This document shows, piece after piece, positions 42,964 to 55,635 of a stretch of 64,000 nucleotides of DNA (the stretch's first letter is position 1; each line of letters starts with the position of its first letter). The notes beneath the pieces were generated by a model, which worked only from the letters and a program-made list of their open reading frames with translations, was not told the origin of the DNA and made no database searches. Source of the DNA: Macrotis lagotis (Eukaryota; Chordata; Mammalia; Peramelemorphia; Peramelidae); NCBI RefSeq assembly GCF_037893015.1, contig NC_133664.1, positions 128,074,478 to 128,138,477 of the forward strand, read 5' to 3'. The translations under genes and the position numbers were made by a program.

Positions 42964-43144
42964 TAAAAATGGTCAGGGGCAGTTAGGTGGCACAGTGGAT
43001 AGAGCACCGACCCTGGGGTCAGGAGTACCTGAGTTCAAATCTGACCTCAGACACCTAGCTGTGTGGCCTTGGGCAAGCCACTTAACCTCATTTGCCTTGC
43101 AAAAAAACCTAAAAAAAAAAGGCAAAAAAAAAGGTAAAAATGGT
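42964..43144 (+). mobile_element. Young polyA SINE with flanking duplications
   Basis: SINE proper 42974-43134; 10-bp duplication TAAAAATGGT. The middle block TTAATAATTA is missing (GACACCTAGCTG). Confidence 0.92.
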
Positions 43145-43386
43145 TCACTGATTATTCCACATGTAGTAGAAGCTCTGCAGCTCTTCCACCAATCTCTGCT
43201 TTTATTGGCACGTTGGATTAGAATTCAGTTGGTTATTTGTTCCCCTAAAGAGGGGAAGGGATCTTTCTAATCTTTCACAGTGTTCCATTAGTATTCTCCT
43301 CCCATCATGATTATTAGTTAATCAGTTAATAAGTCCAATTTATTTTTCTTTTAGAAATAGGTATAGTTGCTATAAACTATCTCCTC

Positions 43387-43563
43387 AAAAGTATATAACA
43401 GGGGCAGCTAGGTGGCGCAGTGGATAAAGCACCAGCCCTGGAGTCAGGAGTTACCTGGATTCAAATCTGGTCTCAGACACTTAATAAATACCTAGCTGTG
43501 TGGCCTTGGGCAAGCCACTTAACCCCATTTGCCTTGCAAAAAAACTAAAAAAAAAGTATATAA
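43387..43563 (+). mobile_element. Young polyA SINE with flanking duplications
   Basis: SINE proper about 43399-43551; perfect 12-bp duplication AAAAGTATATAA. The head retains a CpG (GGTGGCGCAGTGG), which suggests youth. Confidence 0.95.
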
Positions 43564-44209
43564 TACACTCTTTTAGAAACTATACCAAATTTAGGTCTTC
43601 CTGATTCTCAATTCACAATTCTAAATACAAAGCTACTGACACAAAAACTGCTGCATTTAGAACATCTTTTCCCAGCAGATTAATTTAATATTAGCTACAA
43701 GTATAGTCCTGTAAAACAGTCCCAACAAAATTATGCCACTTATTCTAGTGCACTGGAGAGGAAATTATATGGTCTCACCACTTTTCATAAAATCTCACAT
43801 CCTATCAAACATAAATATTTTCCTCTGAAGTCATTGTAATCCAGCATCTATCTATTCAGTAATGTTCATTGTCCATTAACAAGTATGGTATCATGAAAGA
43901 AACTGATAGTCTTCTAGAAGTCAGAGCACATTTGGAATATTGTGGCAAATTCATTGCCTCCATGTAGCTAACTCAAGCCTTGAGTGACTCCTCCTTTCTC
44001 ATTCTCCTCTCCCCCTTATTGGAGATTTGTAAGAGGGAATACCAAACTCTTTCCCGTATCTTCCTTTTTCAAGGGTACAAACTGGACTTTTGGATTTACT
44101 CCATTACATTTCTGCTGCTCTGTCTCATTTTGGCTCCAGAGAATAAAATACCCCTATAACAAATACCCCATAATATCCCCTTACTGAATCTCCATCCTTG
44201 TTTTCCTGC

Positions 44210-44360
44210 CTCCTTTTGCATGTGGTCTTCTCCCTCCTAGACTGTAAGCTCCTTGAGAGAACAAGAAGTGTCTATCTTTTCATTAATTATAACCCAAATT
44301 CTTAGTCGAGCATCTAGCATATAATAGGCACTTAATAAATATTTATTGAATTGAATTGAC
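44210..44360 (+). mobile_element. L2 LINE 3' end
   Basis: CTCCCTCCTAGACTGTAAGCTCC, GAGCATCTAGCATATAATAGG, CACTTAATAAATATTTATTG. Confidence 0.7.
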
Positions 44361-44754
44361 TGGACACATGCACTAAAGTCCCTGAAAACTATGTCAGTTG
44401 AAAATTGTGAGAGACAAAATTGGAGGTAAGGAGACTAAGGGTATGACAATTATCCTCATATATCTGAAAGAGTATCTAATAAAAGAAGAATTGGATTCAT
44501 ATTGTATAGAGCCAGAAAACAGAACCAACAATAATGGTTGAAAGAAAGGTGGAGTGGTACAGAGAAAGAAACTATGGATTTCAAATTATAGTATCTGGGT
44601 TCAAATATTGTTTCTGTTAATTAATATCAATGTGACTTTGGTCACCTGAACTTTAGTGTCCTTAATAACTGTTCTTTAACTAATTGAATTAGAGAGGAAG
44701 ATTTAGATTTATTGTAAAGAAAAATTCCCCAATAATTTGAGAAGTACAAAAGCA

Positions 44755-44930
44755 TGATGAGCTTCTTCAGGAAGCAGTGAGTTTCCCATCACTGGAAGCC
44801 CTCAAGGGGAGGTTAGAGAACTGTTTGGCCATGGATGTTGTAAAGGAGATTGCTCTTCAGGTCCGGTATGATTTATGGTCCCTTCCAGGTCTGAAGTTCT
44901 TTCATTCTGTTTTCAGAGGCTGCTGTTGTT
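44755..44930 (+). mobile_element. CR1/L3-like LINE 3' region
   Basis: AGCAGTGAGTTTCCCATCACTGG, AAGCCCTCAAGGGGAGG, GATGTTGTAAAGGAGATTGCTC and TCCCTTCCAGGTCTGAAG follow the typical CR1/L3 3' segment. The short ORF across it is that relic, not a gene. Confidence 0.6.
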
Positions 44931-45269
44931 TAGAATTTCCACACTATCATTTTGACTTATTTTAAGAATGACCCGTTTGTGGTACCCACTTTACTCAGTA
45001 TAGTTTAGATCCAAGAAGTCAGTGCCTTTTCTGACTGAAAATAGTTTTAAAAAACTTATTCTCTTCAAATTTCTACAAACCATTGAACTTTGTCAGCACT
45101 CTATTATCACAGGGATGGAGATACTGAGATTTGTGTACACTTTACTAGGTAAAGTTTGGTAGCTTCTTTTAAAGTTCAGTTGGCATTATAGAATCCTCCA
45201 GTTTTTCATGCTCCCTCTCCTAAAAATATATTGTATAAGTTTGGATCAATTTTATACTTATTTGTCCAT

Positions 45270-45420
45270 GTACAAATAATATTTCCTCAACTAGAATGTA
45301 CTCATTGAAGTCAGGCACTAATTTTTTTTTTAATCTTGTATATACAGAGCCCTGCACAGTGCTTGCTCATAGTGGACATTTAACAAAAGCTAAATTACAT
45401 GAAATTACACCATTAGGTGT
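45270..45420 (+). mobile_element. L2-like LINE 3' end relic
   Basis: CTCATTGAAGTCAGGCACTAA, GAGCCCTGCACAGTGCTTG, CTCATAGTGGACATTTAAC. Confidence 0.5.
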
Positions 45421-46547
45421 AATAGAACTCATGTGGCCAGAGTAAGGAATGCACATGAGGTTGATATTAAGATGCCCCACCTCACAAGTCTAAAATGACT
45501 GGAATTCCACCTTTGTAAAGAATAGAAAAACAGTCATTGTTAGGGCAGTACTATGGAGGTATAGGAATGCAGACTGAGGCATATCTGGGAGGGAGATGCT
45601 ATTAATTTAGAGTTTGTTTCCCTGACTATTCAATTTGTAACAGTTTTGCTTTATTTTTCTTGCTTTGTCAATGTGATGGAGAACTAGGAGAGAGAATCTG
45701 GAGCAGAAAATGATGTAAAATTGAATTTAAAAAATTAAAATGATATTGGGCTTGAAATTATGTCTATTGTGCATCAATATTTTAAAACCTGAAGGTATGG
45801 TTCTTTGGGAAGATTTGAGATCAAAGACAAGTTTCCTAATCAGTAATTGGAGAAGCCATATAGGTTAGTTTAGGGGATAGGACATATATGAGTTAGGGAG
45901 TCTGACACCCAAATGAAACCTCAGCTCAACCAGGAAAACAACAATCTCACCTGAGATTCTTAGGGGTTTTTGGAGGTACAGGAGCTAGGAGTCAGTGAAC
46001 GTGTTGGAATTTCTTCTTTCTCCCACATTCCTCAGTTTCAAGGATCTCCTATTTGTCATTATAAGTTTATAACTTGCTTCCTCTTGCCCCCTCTTCTTTT
46101 CTATTTTTCTCTCTCTGAATTCTCTAAGCCAATCTGAAGTCACATCTTTCTATATACACAGGGTTACCCTACAGGGGACTGGCAAATCTTCCTGGGGATG
46201 ATGGCATTTCATAAGAATCAGATCACATATTTTCAAGTCTAAACTTCTTCAAACAGCAATTTTTGGAATGCTAGTAAGGCATTAGACAAAATTCCCCACA
46301 ATTTAATAGTAAAAAAGGTAGACAGATGTGAGTTAGATTTTCATACAGAGTAGATTCAGAATCTTTTTGATGATTGGAACCATAAAATGCTTTATTTAGA
46401 TCTGATTCTAGATTTGTGGGTGTGGGAAAATTAATAAACTTCTTATCCCCAATTCTGTCATATATAAAAATGAGATGATAATGATTTATACTACCTACTT
46501 CACAAGGTTGATCTGAAAATATCATACCATTATGAGCTATTATTGGT
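45421..46547. other. No gene seen; possible worn SINE
   Basis: Mostly unassigned. 46350-46545 may be a very diverged CORE-type SINE (AAATGAGATGATAATGAT, TACTTCACAAGG). Confidence 0.35.
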
Positions 46548-46795
46548 TCAGTGAATGGAGTGTTGGGCCTGAAATCAGGAAAATTCATCTTACTGAGTTC
46601 AAATTCAACCTCAAATACTTACTGTGTGACCTTGGCCAAGTCACTTAATTCTATTTGCCTCAGTTTCCTCATCTGTAAATTGAACTAGAGAAGGAAATGA
46701 CAAACCAGTCTAGTATCTTCATCCCCCCAAAAACCAAACAACGAATGGGTAACAGAGTCAAACACAATCGAAACAACTGAATAACAAAATGACAC
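46548..46795 (+). mobile_element. MON1-type SINE
   Basis: TTCAGTGAATGGAGTGTTGGGC, TGTGACCTTGGCCAAGTCAC, GCCTCAGTTTCCTCATCTG, GAGAAGGAAATGACAAACCAG, ACAGAGTCAAACACAATCG. Confidence 0.8.
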
Positions 46796-47573
46796 ATTAT
46801 TAATAGGAGTAATAGTATTAATAGTAGTGTCCTGACAAGAGATCTGGTCCCTGAGATCCATCTTTAGTTTTTTTGATGATTCAGATGAAAATATAAATAG
46901 CAGGCAAATGATACAAGGTAAGAAGGATTGCTAAGAGTATGATATTAGAAACATAATCTAAAGATTTCTCAACAAATTAGAATAAGGGACTAGATCTAAT
47001 GTGATGATTTTTACAGCACAAGAATTACAGAAAGATAGGTGATCTTGGGTGCAGTAATAGAGGACTGATATCCAGGAAAATGGAGTGATAGGCTAAACTC
47101 TTTACTATTTCAACCAAGTTTAGAGTGTAGTGTTCAACTCAGATGAATTATCTAGGAACGAATTTTGACAAGCTTGAGTGTCTCTCAAAGGAGGTGACTA
47201 GGATAGAGAGGAGACTGGAAGTCACAGTATGCAAATATTACTGAAAGGTCTAAAGATGTCTATAGAGATATCACAATAGCCTTGTAAAGTAGGTAGTACA
47301 AGTATTGTCATTTCTATTTTCTATATGACAAACTGAGGATAAGAAATTCATTAATTTGCCCATACCTACAAATGTAGAATCAGAGTTCTAGAAAAGTATC
47401 TGAAGAGTAATCATATAGCAAAAAGCATTAGACGTGTAATTTGACCCCAGAAGAAAGAACCAGGAATAAAGGGAAGAAGCTGCAATAGGATTTAGATCAA
47501 TATAAAGAAAATCTTACTGACAAATAGAACTTTCAAAAAGTGGGGAAATTTGATTGATTTTTAAAAGCATATA

Positions 47574-47705
47574 GAGTCTTAAAGTTGGGAAGGACCCTAA
47601 AAATTTTGTCCAACCTTCTCACATATAGCCAGAGAAACAAAGACTCAAAATAAAACTCTAGTCTTCCTAATTCCAAATCCATCACTTCATTCTACACACA
47701 GCTGT
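47574..47705 (+). mobile_element. Ancient MIR-like repeat
   Basis: GGGAAGGACCCTAAAAATTTTGTCCAACC and a weak continuation; same family as 28670-28860. Confidence 0.4.
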
Positions 47706-48734
47706 CTAATTTTATATTTTTTTATGAAACTCAAACCTGTTTCAGCTTCCTTATCTTAAAACAAAGAAAGAGCAAGGCATTCTCAAAATTCCTCCTGTGG
47801 CATCTGACTCAATTGCATGATAGAATAAGCTAATTACATCTTTTCATAGCTCTTGAAGACTTACAAAACACTTTACTCACAATAATCTGTAAAATATCAT
47901 TGTATGATAGAAATGAGTGACAACAGCAATTTAAATGGAAAGAATGACCCACTAAAAATAAAAGTAAATATCATAAAATTATAAAACTCAAGGGAGACTC
48001 AAGTGAAGTGTTTGAAAACACAACCTTCTTTAGCAGCAGCCATGGTGCAAAAATGGAAACAAGAACAACTGCTTTCTTAAGAGAGCCTGAGATGGGACTT
48101 CAAGTATTTAGCTACCTCTTTTCCTTTGTCCTAAATTCCCCAAGCACAGATGACAGAATTGAAATTCTAAGAAATAGATTTGGCAGCTACCTACTAACAT
48201 TAGGGTTAAGAGTCCTAGAGCTGGGAGCTGACTGCCCAGTAGCAGATAATTTCTGCCATTATTCTCTTTCTTAGAAGAAAAGGAAGAGATGGCCAACAAT
48301 TAATCTCTTGTACTAAAAGGCCCAAGAAAGCCTCAGTCTGACTTTAGGCAGAAGACCTGAATTTTGAGTCATTGACTGAACAACAATAGACTTAGAAGAA
48401 AGTTAAATGTGTTCAATATTCTCACAAGTCTCCTGAGAGTCTTTTTGACCCCCAAGAGATCATAACAGATTTCATGGGTTATAGTTAATGTTTGAAGAAT
48501 GCTTAATGTGTGCTTGCAAGTCTTTTGTGATTTAAATATTTTTCTTTTTTTGAGGAGGATGGAGGAAATAAATAGTTTTCTTAAACCCAAAATCTCCAAC
48601 TTTGTACATTGAGTAATTTTTCAAAGAGGGATCTTGTTAATACCATTTGGAGAGGTTTTAGACATGAATACTCCCTAAGCTTTCAGTTTTCCTTGGGGCT
48701 CTTGGGGAGGGGGGGGGATGCAAAATCAAGTAGA

Positions 48735-49065
48735 CATCCTCTTGAGTTCAAATCCTACCTTAGACACTTAGCTGAATGACCCTGGGTGAGTCACTTAGTT
48801 TCCTCAGTTCCCTCAGGTATAATATAAGTGGGAAAAAGAAATGACCAGGAGTGGCTAGGTGGCATAGTGGATAGAACACCAGCCCTAAAGTCAGGAATAA
48901 CTGAGTTCAAATCCGGCCTCAGACACTTAATAATTACCTAGCTGTGTGGCATTGGGCAAGCCACTTAACCCCATTTGCCTTGTAAAAAAAAAAAGGCTTA
49001 GAAAAGAAATGACCAACCATTCCAGTATCTTTGCCAAGAAAATCCCAAATGGAAGAATCAGGTTT
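48735..49065 (+). mobile_element. MON1-type SINE, interrupted
   Basis: TTGAGTTCAAATCCTACC, GACCCTGGGTGAGTCAC, AGTGGGAAAAAGAAATGACCA, then after the inserted SINE CATTCCAGTATCTTTGCCAAG. Confidence 0.75.
48834..49015 (+). mobile_element. Young polyA SINE with flanking duplications, inside an older SINE
   Basis: SINE proper 48848-49001; perfect 14-bp duplication AAAAGAAATGACCA. Confidence 0.94.
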
Positions 49066-49367
49066 CAGACTGAATTATTCACAGTTTAATTGTATCATCA
49101 ATATTATTTGATGATACTATTTTAAAAGGTTACAAAATTAAATGAAGATTTTCTTCCTCTCCTGTCAGATTTTAACAAATACAGTTCAGAGGTCTTAACA
49201 CTATCTTTCTCTATCATTTAATCCTGGATCGTATTAGGGGTAGAAGAAATCCTGAGCAGAAATACATCTATGGGGACAGCTAAAGCAAATAGTCCAATTG
49301 ACTCACCCAGTCTATTCCAAGGAAAGAGTCATTGCTGAGTCCATAAACTTCTGTGAAATGGGGTTAA

Positions 49368-49387
49368 ATATATATATATATATATAT
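49368..49387. repeat. (TA)n microsatellite
   Basis: About ten TA units. Confidence 0.9.
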
Positions 49388-49579
49388 GGAAAAAAAGGAG
49401 ATTTTTAAGATGATATCCTATAAAAAATGAAAAACTCCTGAAACACAGAATGGAAGTTTTAGATTTTAAAAGTTTTTCATATTTTAGTTAATTGAAGTCT
49501 AACTATCCACACAAACAAAACAAAAAAATACACTCACTCACTCAATCTATTGCAAAGAATAATCATTCATTCATTAAGG

Positions 49580-49670
49580 TAAGGACTCGTAAGAACCTTG
49601 ATTGCATCTGTATCCTGTTCATGGCTCACAGTAAGCACTTAATAAATGCTTGTTGCTTCCTGCTTTGATT
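49580..49670 (+). mobile_element. L2-like LINE 3' end relic
   Basis: CTGTTCATGGCTCACAGTAAG and CACTTAATAAATGCTTGTTG. Confidence 0.55.
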
Positions 49671-49718
49671 ATTTGACTGCCAAGAGAGTCCTGGGGAGAA
49701 ACCTTTTTAGAAAACTCG

Positions 49719-50255
49719 GGGATTATGGAGCATTTTGTTCTATTAGAAATAATGAGGGATGAGATTTCAGAAAAAAACAGGAAAAACTTGTGTGAATTGA
49801 TGCTGAATGAGATGAACAGAACCAGAAAAATATTATACACACTAACAACAACATGCAGTGATGATCAACCTTGATGGACTTGCTCACTCCATCAGTGCAA
49901 TTTTCAGGGACAATTAGGGGATCTGTGATGGAGAATACCATCTGTAGCCAGAGAAGGAAGTGTGGAGTTTAAACAAAGACCAAAGCTTATTATCTTCAAT
50001 TTTTATAAGTTGTCTTGTGCATTATATAATTTTGTTATTTCTAATGTTTTCTTTCTTCCTTTTGGATCTGATTCTTTCACAACATGCTCAATTTTGATCT
50101 ATGCTTATCATGGATGCAAATATAAATGTTGGGGGAGGTGGGAAGGAATAGGGCAGGCGAAAAATTATAAAACTCAAAACCTTGCCAAAAAATGATTGAT
50201 AGAAACAACCATTGTATGCAATTGGAAAACAAATAAAATATTAATATATTTAAAA
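49719..50255 (+). mobile_element. Older L1 ORF2 end and 3' UTR
   Basis: ATTTTGTTCTATTAGAAATAA, TGATGCTGAATGAGATGAACAG, CATCAGTGCAATTTTCAGGG, GGGGGAGGTGGGAAGG, ending ATTGTATGCAATTGGAAAAC and AAATAAAATATT. It is a sister type to the younger L1s, with a different tail. Confidence 0.8.
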
Positions 50256-50882
50256 AACTCAAAGATTATACAATTCAGACATATTTTAAAAATAGTCCAT
50301 TATTTCTTCCTTACAAAGATACCTCAGTTTAAACAAAACAAAAAAAGTATGTGTAGTCAATGAATCCAATAATTAAATTTACCCCCCAAAAAAAATTTCC
50401 CTTTTTAATATCAAATGTTCAATTAACAAAACTGGAAAGTTTTGAAGATAGTTTTCTTACTTTTTTATATATATTAATTCCCAATAATACTAATATATAC
50501 CCAAAAATACCAAGTTAATAATTGTGTATATATATATATATGCATATACATATATTCCAAGTATAACAGGGTACTGATCTACTAAAGGAAGAACTAATTT
50601 TCATCTGTTTTCTCTTGGTAGTGACACTCCTGTGGCTAGTAATAGGTTGTTGGGTTGGTTTTTTTCCCTACACTTCCTTTCTGTCCCACTGTTGACCAAA
50701 TATGGAGTATGAACTCAAACAGATGATCTTGCTCCTAAGGCCATGACTACCTTTGTGCTTTATTAAGTTCCCATTTTTGAATAGATAGACAAATATAATT
50801 TTGGGGGTAGACCTGTTCCAACTTAGAGCTGACCATGTCTCATTACAATCTGTCTGGGTTCAAGGGAAATTTTCTACAACAT

Positions 50883-51067
50883 CTTGGTCACTTTTTTGCT
50901 TTTGGTTTTTTTTTATTGCAAGGCAATGGGGTTAAGTGACTTGCCCAAGGTCACACAGCTAGTCAATTATTAAGTATCTGAGGTCAGATTTGACCTCAAG
51001 TCCTCTTGACTCCAGAGCAGGTGTTCTTTTCACTGTGCCACCTAGCAACCCCAACTTGGCTACTTTT
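50883..51067 (-). mobile_element. Young-type SINE with flanking duplications
   Basis: SINE proper 50896-51054; imperfect 13-bp duplication CTTGGTCACTTTT / CTTGGCTACTTTT. More diverged than most copies, so probably one of the older insertions of this family. Confidence 0.85.
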
Positions 51068-52117
51068 GAGAAAATTAACCCAACCCTGGCCATTTTATCA
51101 GTAGACATATATTGGAAGTTTTTGGACAGTTTGAAAGCTGTTGTGGTGATAGTGATGGTGAAAATGTAAAATGCCTAATTAGCACAATTGATTTATGTTC
51201 TAATGGGATTTGAAATATCAACCTCCCAGAAAATTTTAATTGTACTTAAAAATTATTGAAGCTTATTTTGTTATTGTACACTTTTTAGACTTTTTTGTTT
51301 TGAAGGGAGGAAATATATAAATTACCTTCTCCATACCAAATTCACATTAGAAATTAAATATCTTAGTTATTCTATCCTTTGCAAGGGAAACCCTAAATGA
51401 GAGTCTATCTAAATTATAAGTAAAATCTTCCTTGAGTAGAGGTTTAATGAATTGAAGAGTGTGAGAAGGGGAATCTTTAACCCCCTCCAAAGGGATCCTT
51501 TAATTTATTTATAAAATTGAGGGTGGAAAATACGGTGTTTATTAGTCTGGCTGTCTACATTATCTCATTCATACACAAAAGGTGTTCCAATCTTTGATAT
51601 TTTTTCCCTTCCTAATCATTGGAAAAATTCCTTGATGGTCAGTGTTTCTATTCCATTAGATTAAATGCTCTAAGGCTAACTCTTTCCATCAAGCTTCCAC
51701 ATTTTTTTTTCAGTCCCCATGAAACCTAAAACAAAAAAATGCAGAGGATTCACAATCTGTTAGGCATGTTTCTGACTTGATAAATTGTTTAGTAAATCTT
51801 TTTTAAAAGAAAAACTTAAGAGTTTCTTCCTAGATTTTCTCATTATCATTTAAATAAAGCAAACCCTCTTCAGCAGTTAGAGGCAAGGAAAGGGTGACTT
51901 AAGTCAAGACAAGTCTGAGGCACTTTCTTAGAAAATGAGGTGAAACAGAGAAAGAGGCAGAGAGACAGAAACTGGAAATGGAGTAAAAAAAAAAGAAAAG
52001 GCAGAAAGGTAGAAAGAAATAATTCTGATCCCCCTAAGAAATCAGAAAATGTTTCAAATAATTGTGAATAGAAGTATGCTATGGAGGTCTCTAGAGATAA
52101 CTAAAAAATAATTGCAG

Positions 52118-52550
52118 ATGAACTGAGGCTAAGCAAGATGAGCAGAACCAGAAGAACATTGTACACCCTAATAGTAACATGGGGGTGATGATCAACCTTG
52201 ATGGACTTGCTCATTCCATCAATGCAACAATCAGGGACAATTCCAGGATATTTGCAATGGAGAATAACATCTGTATCCAGAGAAAGAATTGTGAAGTTTG
52301 AACAAAGAACAAAGACTATTACCTTTAATTTAAAAAAAAAATTATCTTATCATATAATTTTACAATCTCTTATACTCTTTTTTTTCCTTAAGGATATAAT
52401 TTCTCTCTCATCACATTCAATTTAGATCATTGTATACCATGGAAACAATGTAAAGACTGGCAAACTGCCTTCTGTGGGGTGGGGGAAGGGAAGCAAGATT
52501 AAGGGGAAATTGTAAAACTCAGAATAAATAAAATCTTTCTTAAAAAAAAT
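52118..52550 (+). mobile_element. L1 3' end, 5'-truncated
   Basis: Starts GATGAACTGAGGCTAAGCAAG in the ORF2 end; contains ATCAACCTTGATGGACTTGC, the purine tract (52474-52506) and the tail AGAATAAATAAAATC. A young SINE sits on its polyA. Confidence 0.9.
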
Positions 52551-52553
52551 TGG

Positions 52554-52708
52554 GGGGTTGGCTAGGTAGTGTAGTGGATAAAGCATCGGCCCTGGAGTCA
52601 GGAGTACCTGGGTTCAAATCCGATCTCAGACACTTAATAATTACCTAGCTGTGTGGCCTTGGGCAAGCCACTTAACCCCATTTGCCTTGCAAAAAAGCCT
52701 AAAAAAAA
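52554..52708 (+). mobile_element. Young polyA SINE on an L1 tail
   Basis: Head GGCTAGGTAGTGTAGTGG, tail CCTAAAAAAAAAAAAA; short duplication AAAAATTGG on both sides. Confidence 0.88.
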
Positions 52709-53009
52709 AAAAATTGGAGCACAATGAAGTCCCAGCTGAGGATAGATAAGCTTAAATTGTGGAAACCCTGGTTATCATGGGTTTATACCTCTCTAGGTTT
52801 CCTAGTAGTATAATAAATGTGAATAATAACAATGGGATTATTTATAGTTCTACATGTTTTGTAAAGGACTTTAAATGCATTATCTTATTTGATTTTCCCA
52901 ATAACCCCGTAAGGCCAACATTGTAGATACTATTATTCCCAGATCAACTGATGACACATTATCTTCAGTATAAACAAAGGACATCATTTTTTTAAAACAA
53001 TTAATCTTA

Positions 53010-53160
53010 TGTTGGAATGGACCTTAAGGATCCCTCAGATGAACCCCTTGCTTGATGAGGAATCTGACATTCAGTCTTTGTTCAAGGTTACCCAGGTGAT
53101 AAATGAGAGAGGCAGAATTTAAACACTATTTCTCTAACTCCTAGTCTAGTTCTTTTCTAC
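53010..53160 (+). mobile_element. Ancient MIR-like repeat
   Basis: GGAATGGACCTTAAGGATCCC, CAAGGTTACCCAGGTGATAAATG; weak match to the 28.7-kb copy. Confidence 0.35.
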
Positions 53161-53793
53161 TCTAACATAAATCTTCACGGATTATGAAAAATTCTCAGGC
53201 AAAGAACTACTATAACAGCCATTCCTAGAAAATATTTCATTTGCCTTCATAAAATTGCAATGAAGAATTCTACAGTCATTGAGTAAGCTGAAAATTAAAG
53301 ATGATACTTTGATGAAAGTATTCCTATTGTTATTTTCATGGTCAGTTTGCATTCATGTACCTCAACTTTCCATTTTTTTTTTCAGAGCCTATACCATCAT
53401 AAGAAAATATTTTTCAGGATAATAGCAAAAGTACCACCAGATACAATTGAGTCAATGAGAAATTAAACAATACTTAAACTTTGATACAAATAAGCAACAT
53501 TTTCATATCATGATAAACCTTTAGAAATCATTCCCCATTAATTGATATCAGTAACAAATAAGCATTTTTCAGTCTAAGGAAGTAATACAGTCAAATTCAT
53601 TACAGAAAGGACTACTTCAAAATATATTATCATTAAAATGAGTTTTACATAGGTCAAGAATGTGCTAAAGAAGTTAACTTTCATTGATTTTCTTTTCATC
53701 TCCCAAGAGCCAGATTTTTTAAATCCTTAAAGTTTTCAAATGAAACAAAAAGTCTATGATTTTCTCTTTTACCTTTACTCTCGATGTTGGCTC
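53161..53793. other. No gene seen; unassigned sequence
   Basis: No supported ORF or repeat up to the duplicated segment. Confidence 0.4.
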
Positions 53794-54086
53794 TTCCAGA
53801 TACCTGGTCTGAGTGGCAATGATACGCGGCAATGATTCAGAAAAACATGTTATTACAGGGCTGACTCAGTATTCTAAGTAAAACTGGAGGCTTGCATTCA
53901 ATCTCTATTTAACTGAAGCCAATCTCTCCTAAGAGAGCGTCGTTGTAAGTGACCATTGCCTTCTGAAAATACACACTTAAATTCCTAGCTTCTAAGTGGA
54001 AGAAAAGAAAAGCTTACTTTGATTAAAGCCTTAGGTGAAAAAATAGAACTAACTAAGGCAATAGAGAAATGTATAGCCTTACACAG
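53794..54086 (+). repeat. Inverted duplication, likely source copy (293 bp)
   Basis: Its reverse complement occurs at 55708-56000 with 3 mismatches and no indel (99.0% identity). Two of the three differences are CpG here and TpG or CpA in the other copy, so this copy keeps the probable ancestral state. The segment is not bordered by target duplications or terminal repeats and belongs to no family I recognise. The copies are separated by 1621 bp. Confidence 0.97.
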
Positions 54087-54459
54087 ATGATTTCTGGCTT
54101 CCAAATGTCAGATGGAACCTGGCATTGGTTGTTGGAAAAATACATTCTAACAAGTACATTGGCAAGATTGTATGTGAAAATGATGGCAGTGACCCTCCTT
54201 CGATGAGGATGACAGATGTGCATCATCTTACAGTACCATGACCTCTGACTCAATACCTCCTTTACTCCACCTCAGCCATTCAGTCATTAATTGGTATCTT
54301 TTATTTCTTATTCCAGCTCCTATGACACATAATATTAAAGAGGTTATTTATTCAGTCCTCAAAGTCCAGTGGCAGGACAAAAGTCAGGATGTCTGGATCT
54401 GGCTTGGGATGCAATGGATGACCTTGGCAAGTTTGATATCCGAAAAGCTCTAAGTGCAC

Positions 54460-54660
54460 CTGCTTTAGTTGCCTTCATTGCCATATATTTCATCTTCTAT
54501 CTCCCTGACTTCGAATAGACTTGGAATGCACTCCTTTTTCACCTCTGCCTTTCAGAATCCCATGTTCTCCTTAAAGGCTCAGTTCAAATGCCACCTGTTA
54601 TGTAAGTCTTTTCTACTTCTTTCAGCTGCTGGTTATCTATGAAATTACTTAATATTTCAT
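54460..54660 (+). mobile_element. L2-like LINE relic
   Basis: CTTGGAATGCACTCCTTTTTCACC, TTAAAGGCTCAGTTCAAATGCC, TATGTAAGTCTTTTCTACTTC. Confidence 0.6.
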
Positions 54661-54663
54661 TGT

Positions 54664-54945
54664 GCCATCTAAATGGCACAGTGGATAGACTCTGAGTCTG
54701 GAGTTAAGAAGAGTTCATTTCCAGTATCACTGGAATCCAGTCTCAGACACTTATTAGTTATGTGACATTAATCAAGTCACTTAACTTCTTCCTGCCTTGA
54801 TTTCTTCAACTGTAAAATGGGGAAAATGGCATCTACCTTCCAGTATTGTTGTAAGGATCAAATAAGATAATATTTTAAAAGTGTTTAGCACAGTTCTTTG
54901 TACAAAGTAGGTGCAATATAAATGTTTGCTATTATTATTATATTC
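54664..54945 (+). mobile_element. CORE/MIR-type SINE, near complete
   Basis: Head CATCTAAATGGCACAGTGGATAG, AATCAAGTCACTTAACTTC, ACTGTAAAATGGGGA, TTGTAAGGATCAAATAAGATAA, and a 3' end AGTGTTTAGCACAGTTCTTTG ending ATTATTATTAT. Confidence 0.75.
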
Positions 54946-55635
54946 ATTTTATGCAAACTTTGTTTTTAATTTAGTTTTTCCTTCTGAGATAATACAAGCT
55001 TCATTATAATTAGTACTATTATTTAAAAATTTTTAAGTGTAAGAGTTTATCTCTTTTATTCTTTAAGTGGGTCTCATTTTCCAAATGTAAGGATTTGAGG
55101 CCAAAAAGCACTTTCAGACCAAGAGTAGCTGCTTTTGAAAATAAAAAGGCTACATATTCAACTGAGAAGTTAGCAGAAAAAAAGTTTCTTGTCTCTTGGT
55201 CATATATTATCTTTTCATCTTTTCAATGCCAACTCAAAGTCAGAGTAAAATAAAAAAACTTGGTCCTAGAAAAATCTGGCAATTATCAGGCAAATAACTA
55301 TTACCTGTTTTATAGTTCAGCCTGAGAAGTTGCAAACTGAAGTCACCATAACCTAGGGTGAGGTCTCTGATCAAGGGTATTAAGGCCTATATCAGGAAGA
55401 ATTCATTGAAGGAAAGTCTAACCAAGGTCTATATACTAAAGAGATTAAAGAAAGGTAGATAGGACCATATGTAACAAAAAAATATTTAGAGCAATTTTTG
55501 TTGTTCTGGTTGATATATCAAAGAATTAGAAACTAAGGATACCCATCCGTTATAGAATGACTGAGCAAATTATAATATATAAATATAAAGGAATATTATT
55601 GTACCAGAAGAAATGATAACTGAGATGATTTAAGA

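Noticed and set aside
44777-44965. Short ORF as a host exon
   Set aside because: Sequence follows the CR1/L3 3' segment.
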